From Tragulus kanchil (taxonomy: Eukaryota > Chordata > Mammalia > Artiodactyla > Tragulidae), in NCBI GenBank assembly GCA_022376925.1, contig JAIOJX010000026.1, positions 205,002,900 to 205,066,899 of the forward strand: a stretch of 64,000 bases of DNA, written 5' to 3'. Positions 55,754-64,000 of the stretch are shown piece after piece. The notes beneath the pieces were generated by a model, which saw only the letters and a list, made by a program, of their open reading frames with translations, did not search any database and was not told the DNA's origin. A program made the position numbers and the translations under genes. Positions within the stretch are counted from its first letter, which is position 1. Every line of letters begins with the position of its first letter.

Positions 55754-56035
55754 ATTTTTGGCTGCAATGGGTCTTTGCTGCTATGCATGGGCTTTCTCTA
55801 GTTCCAGCTAGCAGGGCCTGCTCTGTTGAGGTGCGAGATTCTCTGCAGTGGCCTCTTTTGTGGAGCATAGGCTCTCACACATAGACTTCAGCAGTTGCAG
55901 CATGTGGGCTCAGTAATTGTGGCACACAGGCTTGGTTGCTCTGAGGCATATGGAGTCTTCCCAGATCAGGGGCTGAGCCTGTATCCTCTGCAGTGAGTGG
56001 TGGATTCCTAGCCACTCTACCACGAAGCACGTCCT
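55754..56035 (-). mobile_element. Duplicate of the CHR-2-like SINE
   Basis: Second copy through pair 20. Confidence 0.75.
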
Positions 56036-56428
56036 AAGGCTTTATTCTTTAATTTTGACAGTAAGTGACACTATGACAACATTCTAGCTCCAGATTTACC
56101 TTCGGGGGTATCCAGTGGATACTATCAATCTTTGTACAGTAGCAATAACACTGGAAGCTCTCCTACCTTTCCTTGCTGATAGATTCTGAGCTCAATGATG
56201 CTTTTTTTTGGTTTTGTTTTGTTTTTTGGGCTATGGAAACAAATAGGTTCTGAGAGTCCAAGGAAATGCAGCATGATAGTTGTCACACACGTTCACAGTT
56301 TATTGCAGGTTGTTTTGTTGATGGAACTTGTCATTGGCAGAATTAATTAAGTAAAGTCATCACTCATTTGGTTACTCCTTCCCCACTTGGTACCAACTCT
56401 ATCATTTGGGCCATCCTATTTTTCGAAA

Positions 56429-56622
56429 GTGCTTCCCTGGTGGCTCAGATGGTAATGAATCTACCTGCAATGTAGGACACCTGGGTCCAATCTCTAGGTT
56501 GGGAAGATACCTGGAGAAAGGAATGGCTACCCACTTCAGGGTTCTTTCCTGGGAAATCCCATGGACAGAGGATCCTGGCAAATTACCAGTTGCAAAGAGT
56601 CAGACACAACTGAGCAACTAAC
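56429..56622 (+). mobile_element. Bov-tA SINE
   Basis: Forward-oriented: GTGCTTCCCTGGTGGCTCAG head, AATCCCATGGACAGAGGATC body and AGAGTCAGACACAACTGAGC end. Confidence 0.87.
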
Positions 56623-57195
56623 ATTTTGTTCATCCTTTTGTTCATTGTTTGAAAACATATCACATTTAAATCCTGGATGAGACATCAAAGTGGGTGCAAC
56701 ATATAATATTAGGTTGGACTATTTTACTGGTAAAGAGCCTTGGGAGAAATTTGTGGCTTATCAGGGGTTGATAATGTACTCAAAACCACAGGTAGAGCAG
56801 AATGTCAGTTTGTGAAGTATCTGATACAGTAGCTCAGGGAGTGATGGATATTTAAAGTTAGGCTTCATCCACAGAATCCACAGAATATAAAGCTTTTGGG
56901 CTGTCTCTGTCATGTGGATATAAAAATTGTCAAAGGCCTAATTTATTTTCTTGAGCAGTATCAATTTCAGTGGTAGAAACATTTTCTTTATATATTAGGA
57001 GTGCCTTTGCTACTAGAACACATCCTTTTCCTCATTTATTAAAATACACCCTCTCTTGTGATCATAAATCAGGTGCAGTGACTATTGTTTAAGGAGATAA
57101 AAAATATCTGACTCTCAACACATTCCTGTGAAAGAAGCAAATGCAATACACCACTATCCTATTTTAATTAAAACTTGAATGTTACCATTAACTCA
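56623..57195. other. Intergenic, nothing recognised
   Basis: No element or exon signal seen. Confidence 0.4.
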
Positions 57196-57209
57196 TTGAA
57201 TATACATTA

Positions 57210-57528
57210 GGGCTTCCCCTGGTGGTCCAGTGGATAAGGACACCGCCTTGCAGTGCAAGGGGCGCCAGTTCGATCCCTGGCCTGGGAAGATCCCATGTGC
57301 TGCGGAGCGGCTGGACGGATGTGTCCAATCACCGAGCCGGAGCTCTGGAGCGCATGCGCCCAGAGCCAGTGCTCTGCAATGACAGACGCGACCGCGATGG
57401 GAGGCCCACAGAAGCCAAAGAACAAAGACAGATGAAAATGGAGAAATGAAAGACCAACAGAAGTGGCCCGCCCACTCCCCTCCCTCCCCAACCCGACCCC
57501 CGCCCAAAATAAATAAATAGATAAATCT
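57210..57528 (+). mobile_element. CHR-type tRNA-Glu SINE, extended-tail type, forward, best preserved
   Basis: A box TGGTCCAGTGG (57223-57233) and B box AGTTCGATCCC (57267-57277) are close to the Pol III consensus. Then body, GACCAACAGAAGTGGCCCG, C-rich block 57463-57505 and (AAAT)n tail. Target-site duplication TTGAATATACATTA at 57196-57209 and 57529-57542 is perfect. Not duplicated by the assembly. Confidence 0.93.
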
Positions 57529-57542
57529 TTGAATATACATTA

Positions 57543-57914
57543 ATTGGTGTCACAGAAATTTCAGATGTCGGAGATATGTAGTTATAGCCCCTGTTTTGAG
57601 AAGAGCTAAAAATCAGTGCAGAGTTTAGTGTGGTGATTATAAAATGATAAGCCATGGCAAGATGTAGGCAGAACAAATGTTTATCTGCATAGACTAAAAA
57701 AATACTGATATAGTTGAAATTTATACTTTTCTTTCCATATCTGGATTTTTAGGCTTTTACTGAAAACCTAACATTGGGCTACTGTCTAGGGGAAACATAT
57801 GTTCTTTAGTGTCTACCACATCCTGGCAAATATACCAGCCCAATTCCTTAATTTGTTTTGCAATAGTAACATAAAGGAGTGAACATGAGAATCTGTAACA
57901 TGCAATGATTCAAA
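57543..57914. other. Intergenic, nothing recognised
   Basis: No element recognised. Confidence 0.4.
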
Positions 57915-58462
57915 TGAAATGTTATAGGCAGGATAGCAAGTAGAATTTCAGGATGGCCCTACAATCCTCATCCCCGATATCATTCCTGTGATTATGTTAT
58001 ATTATGTTATGTTACATGACAAAGAGGAGATGGTCCAGATTGTGCTAGTCTCATTATGCAAGTCCTTGAAAAACAGTTTCTCTGCCTGGGAGCAGAAGAG
58101 AAAGCCAGAAGGATTTAAAGAATGAGAGGGACCCATGAGGACTGGCCGAGTGGCTGCTGCTGGTTGAAGATGAAAGGGCAGAGCTGAGGACGGCCTCTAG
58201 AAGCTGCAAGTGACTCCCAGCTATCAGCTAGCATGAAGATGATGACCTCTGTCCTGCAACTATGAGCAACTGAATTCACCCAACAACATGAATGTGTTTG
58301 GATGGCTACTCTTCACCCAGAACCTCCAAAAAGAGCCAGTCCAACAAGTACCTTGATTTCAGCCTTGTGAGACCTGAGCAGAAAACTCAGGGGAACTCAG
58401 TGAAACTTCTGACTTACAGATCAGTAGGATAAAGGATGGGTGCTGTTATAAGCCACTAAGAC
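57915..58462 (+). mobile_element. MLT1/MaLR-like LTR; partial copy at 59429-59582
   Basis: CCTGTGATTATGTTATATTA, GGCCTCTAGAAGCTGCAAG, CTTGATTTCAGCCTTGTGAG, TTATAAGCCACTAAGACTGT is the order seen in MaLR-type LTRs. Non-coding and old. Confidence 0.5.
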
Positions 58463-59002
58463 TGTGGTCAAGTATTATCGCTCCTTGGAAGAAAAGCTAT
58501 GACACACCTAGACAGCATATTAAAAAACAGAGATTATCACTTTGCTGACAGAGGTCTATATATAGCCAAAGATATGGCTTTTCCAGTAGTCACATACGGG
58601 TGTGAGAATTGGACCATAAAGAAGGCTGAGCGCTGAAGAATTGATGCTTTCAAACTGTGGTCCTGAAGAAGATTCTTGAAGGTCCCCTAGACAACAAGGA
58701 GATCAAACTGGTCAATCCTAAAGGAAATCAACCTTGAACACTCATTGGAAGGACAGATGCTGAAGCTCCAATACTTTGGCCACCTGATGCAAAGAGCTGA
58801 CTCACTGGAAAAGACCTGATGATGGGAAAGATTAGGGACAGAAGGAGAAGACAACAGAGGATGAGATGGTTGGATGGCATCATCGACTCAATGAACATGA
58901 GTTTCAGCAAACTTGGGGAGATAGTGAAGCACAGGGAAGTCTGGAGTGTTGCAGTCCATGGGGTTTCAAAGAGTTGGACACGACTGAGTGACTGAACAAA
59001 AC
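58463..59002 (+). mobile_element. BovB (RTE-clade) LINE 3' end; copy at 59583-60122
   Basis: Translated in pieces it gives the BovB reverse-transcriptase C-terminus (CENWTIKKAE, RIDAFKLWS, LKLQYFGHLM) with stops and indels, then the 3' end GAGTTGGACACGACTGAGTG. 5'-truncated and dead. The 60-codon minus-strand frame inside is a shadow. Confidence 0.9.
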
Positions 59003-59179
59003 ATTATGACAATAACAGAAAAAAACTATACAGTGAGGAAATAGCTAAAGTCAATCTGGGTTATTAGAAACATATAGTACTTTAACTGTGATAGTGAACA
59101 TAAGAGACAGAATCAGATTTTTTAAAATGGTTACATTTTGTTTTGGAATCAGATCCTTGAATGGGCCATGCAGTTTTAT

Positions 59180-59320
59180 TCACTCATTCTTTTATTCATT
59201 TAAAAGTGTTTATGGTGCGTATACTAGGCACTGGGCTTGGTTTTGAGGATATTGATAAAATTGACCTACAACCAATTTCTCAAACATAGTAAGCACTCAG
59301 TGTTTGTTGACTTGAATTAA
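59180..59320 (+). mobile_element. L2/MIR-like fragment; copy at 60300-60440
   Basis: CTAGGCACTGGGCTTGGTTT and AAGCACTCAGTGTTTGTTGA fit an L2 or MIR 3' part. Confidence 0.45.
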
Positions 59321-59582
59321 TGCTTTTAAGAAGCCTGAGTTTGGCACCTTAAAATTCTTAAGTTATATAGTGAATAAATATCTGTATCATCACAGCCCCT
59401 AAACCCACTCCCACATTGCTTTTCTTTAACTCTTCACCCAGAACCTCCAAAAGAGCCAGTCCAACAAGTACCTTGATTTCAGCCTTGTGAGACCTGAGCA
59501 GAAAACTCAGGGGAACTCAGTGAAACTTCTGACTTACAGATCAGTAGGATAAAGGATGGGTGCTGTTATAAGCCACTAAGAC

Positions 59583-60122
59583 TGTGGTCAAGTATTATCG
59601 CTCCTTGGAAGAAAAGCTATGACACACCTAGACAGCATATTAAAAAACAGAGATTATCACTTTGCTGACAGAGGTCTATATATAGCCAAAGATATGGCTT
59701 TTCCAGTAGTCACATACGGGTGTGAGAATTGGACCATAAAGAAGGCTGAGCGCTGAAGAATTGATGCTTTCAAACTGTGGTCCTGAAGAAGATTCTTGAA
59801 GGTCCCCTAGACAACAAGGAGATCAAACTGGTCAATCCTAAAGGAAATCAACCTTGAACACTCATTGGAAGGACAGATGCTGAAGCTCCAATACTTTGGC
59901 CACCTGATGCAAAGAGCTGACTCACTGGAAAAGACCTGATGATGGGAAAGATTAGGGACAGAAGGAGAAGACAACAGAGGATGAGATGGTTGGATGGCAT
60001 CATCGACTCAATGAACATGAGTTTCAGCAAACTTGGGGAGATAGTGAAGCACAGGGAAGTCTGGAGTGTTGCAGTCCATGGGGTTTCAAAGAGTTGGACA
60101 CGACTGAGTGACTGAACAAAAC
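59583..60122 (+). mobile_element. Duplicate of the BovB 3' end
   Basis: Second copy through pair 21. Confidence 0.9.
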
Positions 60123-60536
60123 ATTATGACAATAACAGAAAAAAACTATACAGTGAGGAAATAGCTAAAGTCAATCTGGGTTATTAGAAACATATAGTAC
60201 TTTAACTGTGATAGTGAACATAAGAGACAGAATCAGATTTTTTAAAATGGTTACATTTTGTTTTGGAATCAGATCCTTGAATGGGCCATGCAGTTTTATT
60301 CACTCATTCTTTTATTCATTTAAAAGTGTTTATGGTGCGTATACTAGGCACTGGGCTTGGTTTTGAGGATATTGATAAAATTGACCTACAACCAATTTCT
60401 CAAACATAGTAAGCACTCAGTGTTTGTTGACTTGAATTAATGCTTTTAAGAAGCCTGAGTTTGGCACCTTAAAATTCTTAAGTTATATAGTGAATAAATA
60501 TCTGTATCATCACAGCCCCTAAACCCACTCCCACAT

Positions 60537-61240
60537 GCTGCTTTTATCACTTTCATATTATCTTTGTTGCATATTTTTTACATGTGTATTTATTGTGTAT
60601 ACTCCTAAACAGATAAATACAATAGTTTAATTTTTTACTTTCAAATTAGGCATTATATTGTGTGTATGTCTGAAAACTGCAAATAACTGTCTTACAATTC
60701 ACCTTTGAATTGATAGACTGGACAGACTGGGTTCTTTTGACTACAGATTGTTCCTCTGCCTGATATCTACAGCAGAGAGCAGGACCTGGATTCTGTCCCC
60801 TGACTGGCCATCATGATGCATTCAGAGCGATACACCAAGCTGGTCAGGAGGGAATACTTGCTTTGCTTTGTATATTTTCATTGCAACTGTAAAGATAAAG
60901 GACTCTTTGTAAGACTGTCCTTGGGATTCTACTTCAAATTTACTATAAATTTTGTCTTGATATGGAGAGATTCCAGATCTCTTGAACTTTACTTGGATCA
61001 TGAATTTCTCTAACCATTATTTGTGTGAAAACTAGTAACCACTATTCAATCAAAATTTTGGAAAAAAGACATAGTCATTGGTTTCTGCCATCTGATCTTC
61101 TTGTTTTACTCCAGCTTGTCTTAGATCATTTGGTCCCAATATTTTCATCATGCTGTTTTTATACAAATGGAATTTTTTAAAAGGATAAAAGGAAAATTTT
61201 AGTTCCTAAAATTTGACTGACTCCAATTAGAGAGAGGAAT
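60537..61240. other. Intergenic, nothing recognised
   Basis: AT-rich; a 66-codon frame at 60813 has no recognisable product. Confidence 0.4.
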
Positions 61241-61256
61241 GTGTGTGTGTGTGTGC
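61241..61256 (+). repeat. (GT)n at the 3' end of a Bov-tA
   Basis: Short GT run directly at the tail of the reverse-oriented SINE that follows, a common place for microsatellite birth. Confidence 0.6.
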
Positions 61257-61461
61257 GTATGCACTCAGTTGTGTCCAACTATTTGTGACCCCATGAGCTG
61301 CAGCCTGCCGGACTTCTCTGTCCATGGAATTTTCCAGGCAAAAATACTGGAGTCTGTTGCCATTTCCTACTCCAGGGGATCTTCCTGACCCAGAGATCTA
61401 ATCTGAGTGTCCTGCACCTCCTGCACTGTAGGCAAATTCGTTACCACTGTGCCACCATAGC
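61257..61461 (-). mobile_element. Bov-tA SINE
   Basis: Reverse-oriented: GCACTCAGTTGTGTCCAACT, CTCTGTCCATGGAATTTTCC, GGGGATCTTCCTGACCCAG and a decayed head. Confidence 0.85.
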
Positions 61462-62556
61462 AAAGAATAGAAAGAGAAAAAAGAGACTTTAAAATATATG
61501 CATAATCTCACTGTAAAATGTAATTCTTAAGTAGCCCTAAAAGTACTACACATTATCAATTTCTTGAAAATTAACATAGAATGTTTATAAGCAATAATAG
61601 AAAGGTATAAAGATTTTATATATTCATAGGCTTATTGATAATACTTTTAAATATTTGGAAACAGATATATATGTAAATATGGGTATCTTAAACTCATTTG
61701 CAAACATTTATTGAAAGAAAAACTGAGGTTCAACATTTCACAACTGCCTTCTCCCCATTTATCACTTCAGAAAATACTCTTCAATTAACAATGTGAAAAG
61801 CATTAAATTTCTCCAAGCCTATTCCGTATGTTTTAGACTCTATCGTATTATTCTATATTTTCCATAGTTTATTAATAACAGAAAAGGTTACATTTACGCT
61901 TGTTAGGTAGTATTTCTTGTTCATGCCCTCCAATTCCCCAATAGAATATGAACTCCTTGAAGTTCTTCCTTTCTGTGTTTATATCACCAATAAATACCTA
62001 GGAGTTACCAAAAGTTATGTATTCACAGATCAACTTGCTTTTCAAAGATGGCAAATAATTTTCCTAAACATATAAAAAGTGTAAATATTAGAAATAGACA
62101 TAAGCACTAAGATATAGTTCTTTAGTCTCTTTTCTTTGGTATAGTAGAAAAGCAGTAAATTTCGAGTAGCATTATTGGTTTGTCCATCTATCCATCCATC
62201 TATCCATTCATCCAACCACCCATCCAAGAAATGTGTATTGAGAACTAGTCATGTGCAAACACTCTTTCTTTCATTTACTCATTTAATTAACAGTCTGGAT
62301 GAACTTTTTTTTTTCCTGTAAAATAGTGACAGTGGTCCCCATCTATTCTGCCAGGAGGTCTATGCGAGAGTGTTTTGAAAACTGTTAAGTTACCCTATAA
62401 CAATGATAAAATATTACTATTATGACTAACACATTATCACTAGAAATGAACATATTCATGTAAATGAGGACCAGAAATTCATGGAATTGTATTCAAACAT
62501 TTCCATCGTTCCCATATGTGCTCAGGCAAAAGGAGAATAAAGATAAGTTTCTATAA
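61462..62556. other. Intergenic, nothing but a microsatellite and a possible MIR scrap
   Basis: A MIR/L2-like scrap may lie at 61930-62010 (GAATATGAACTCCTTGAAG). Otherwise unassigned. Confidence 0.35.
62182..62227 (+). repeat. (ATCC)n microsatellite, imperfect
   Basis: Tetranucleotide CATC/ATCC units over about 45 bp. The minus strand reads as a low-complexity WMDGWLDEW-like frame that is not a gene. Confidence 0.8.
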
Positions 62557-62681
62557 ATTTTTTTCATGAGAGAACAAATCAAATACTTTGTAATGGATAA
62601 GAATACATTGTTCATTCATTTTAAAATTCACTTATTTTACAAACAAGTATTGTACCAATACTACATACAAAACATTATACA

Positions 62682-62955
62682 GGGCTTCCCTGGTGGGCCA
62701 GTGGTTAAAAAGTCCGCCTTGCAGTTCAAGGGGCACCGGTGTGATCCCTGGCCCGGGAAGATCCCACATGCTGCTCAGCGGCAGGACAAGTGTGTCCAAT
62801 TAGGAGCCAGCGCTCTCAGGCACGTGTGCCCAGAGCTGGTGCTCTGCAATGATAGACGCCACTGCAATGGGAGGCCCACACAGGCCAAAGAATAAAGATG
62901 GATGAAAATAAATAAATAAAAAACCAATAAAAGAGGCCAAAAATTAAAAAAAAAA
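62682..62955 (+). mobile_element. CHR-type SINE, old-tail type, forward; copy from 63752
   Basis: GGGCTTCCCTGGTGGGCCAG head, GAAAATAAATAAATAAAAAA, then AATAAAAGAGGCCAAAAA end without a C-rich block. Flanked by CAAAACATTATA (from 62669) and CAAACATTATA after the tail. The A and B boxes are mutated. Confidence 0.87.
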
Positions 62956-62966
62956 CAAACATTATA

Positions 62967-63626
62967 GAAATCATCCCATGTGAAATGAACTCTTCACAGA
63001 AGACAGCTTAAGGATACTTGTGTTATTCCAAACCTTTAAAAGATCAAGTGATTTCAAATATTTTCATGTTTCTAATTATAAACAAAGTCCAATTATCATC
63101 TTGTTCCCACTTTCCACCCAGGATTCTAATGTCATGTAATGATGATGGCAGGTAATATTTTTTAGAATACTCCATTTGTGTCAGTAATGAGTGCTGCTCT
63201 ACTTGTATTATAACATGTAATATCTATGACAAATTCAAAGGATAAATATTCTCATCTCATATGTTGGCAACTATGCCTTTGAGGCCATATTCTTAGTCAC
63301 TATTTTACACTACCTCAGCTTTGTTTTCTGAATGCCTAGAGACTCCATTTCATATATATACTAGTGGCTAAATAATGTGACATTAATGTGATATGTCAGT
63401 GGTAATACCACTCCTGATGGAGCCTAGGTCTTACTTGTGTGTATAGATCACAGAAACATAAAGTGACCAGAATTCTGTAAACACAGGCAACTTTCCAACT
63501 TGTCTTTCCCATATACCACAGTTTTGGCAGCATAAAAAGTGGAATCGATTCTATGTGGAAAGTATAATAATACCTCTGAAAAGCTGGGAATGCTTCAAAG
63601 TTTGTCAAGCCAATCGATTCTATGCA
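62967..63626. other. Intergenic, possibly an old MIR near 63130-63300
   Basis: The segment around 63205-63300 has the general MIR order (CTCATCTCATATG then GAGGCCATATTCTTAGTCAC) but is too diverged to be sure. Confidence 0.3.
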
Positions 63627-63751
63627 AATTTTTTCATGAGAGAACAAATCAAATACTTTGTAATGGATAAGAATACATTGTTCATTCATTTTAAAATTCA
63701 CTTATTTTACAAACAAGTATTGTACCAATACTACATACAAAACATTATACA

Positions 63752-64000
63752 GGGCTTCCCTGGTGGGCCAGTGGTTAAAAAGTCCGCCTTGCAGTTCAAG
63801 GGGCACCGGTGTGATCCCTGGCCCGGGAAGATCCCACATGCTGCTCAGCGGCAGGACAAGTGTGTCCAATTAGGAGCCAGCGCTCTCAGGCACGTGTGCC
63901 CAGAGCTGGTGCTCTGCAATGATAGACGCCACTGCAATGGGAGGCCCACACAGGCCAAAGAATAAAGATGGATGAAAATAAATAAATAAAAAACCAATAA
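63752..64000 (+). mobile_element. Duplicate of the SINE at 62682, cut by window end
   Basis: Second copy through pair 22, offset 1070. Confidence 0.87.

Larger units (their letters stand above)
54010..56283. repeat. Tandem duplicate pair 20 (about 1.14 kb copies)
   Basis: 54010-55145 matches 55146-56283, offset 1136-1137, abutting. It doubles an old CHR-2-like SINE. Confidence 0.92.
58308..60536. repeat. Tandem duplicate pair 21 (about 1.11 kb copies)
   Basis: 58308-59415 matches 59429-60536, offset 1120-1121. It doubles the BovB 3' end and part of an LTR. Confidence 0.92.
62557..64000. repeat. Tandem duplicate pair 22, second copy cut by window end
   Basis: 62557-62930 recurs at 63627-64000, offset 1070. 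The second copy leaves the window inside a CHR-type SINE, so the full copy length is not visible. Confidence 0.9.

Noticed and set aside
58728..58910. A 60-codon minus-strand frame with a signal-peptide-like stretch, repeated at 59848
   Set aside because: It is antisense to the BovB reverse-transcriptase remnant.
62042..62227. A Trp/Asp-rich minus-strand frame
   Set aside because: The repetitive residues are a translation of the (ATCC)n microsatellite.
1..64000. CRISPR arrays, bacterial operons, integrons or phage
   Set aside because: The base composition, splice sites and ruminant SINE/LINE content show vertebrate nuclear DNA. The regular repeats are duplicates of about 1.1 kb, not short spaced repeats.

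Overview
Organism and locus. The window is nuclear DNA from a pecoran ruminant (cattle, deer, antelope or a relative). The evidence is many Bov-tA/Bov-A SINEs, a BovB (RTE) LINE 3' end, ruminant L1 3' ends, CHR-type tRNA-Glu SINEs and a BTLTR1-like LTR. I cannot name the species. One protein-coding gene is recognisable: the 3' end of MOXD1 (DBH-like copper monooxygenase 1) on the + strand. Its last three coding exons lie at 2264-2406, 23618-23786 and 25985-26152. They join in frame and are followed by a 3' UTR of about 0.95 kb with AATAAA signals near 27.1 kb. In the human map, which I recall rather than see here, the flank downstream of MOXD1 leads towards CCN2. I find no second coding gene in 27-64 kb, only intergenic repeats and unassigned AT-rich DNA.

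The dominant structure is not biological content. The window holds 22 successive direct tandem duplications. Each has copies of about 0.93-1.22 kb, is nearly identical, and involves a different, consecutive piece of the locus. Some successive pairs overlap, giving three copies of parts. Differences cluster at the inner junctions, where linkers and small deletions look like degraded contig ends. The simplest reading is an assembly in which contigs overlapping by about 1.1 kb were joined end to end without merging the overlap. About 24 kb of the 64 kb is therefore redundant. Two MOXD1 exons are falsely doubled, and a fragment of one appears a third time.

Layout. 1-27 kb: MOXD1 introns and exons, with CHR-type SINEs, an MLT1 LTR, an antisense L1 and Bov-tA copies. 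27-33 kb: intergenic, with MIR, a SINE nested in a Bov-tA, a CTCF-like motif and a possible TATA/CRE element. 33-36.5 kb: an LTR-like module abutting a tRNA-Glu-like relic, then an L1 3' end. 36.5-45.5 kb: SINEs, CTCF-like motifs, an MLT2-like LTR and a nested repeat stack. 45.5-51 kb: unassigned sequence, L2 and an L1 3' end. 51-64 kb: Bov-tA, CHR-type SINEs, an MLT1-like LTR, BovB and microsatellites.

The most interesting genuine biology is the CHR-type SINE family. Three 3'-end types can be lined up within this one window. Eight loci share an extra GC-rich tail of about 45 nt (G-rich on one DNA strand) beginning at the old GGCC terminus. At least one of these is younger than a Bov-tA copy, because it sits inside it with a clean target-site duplication.
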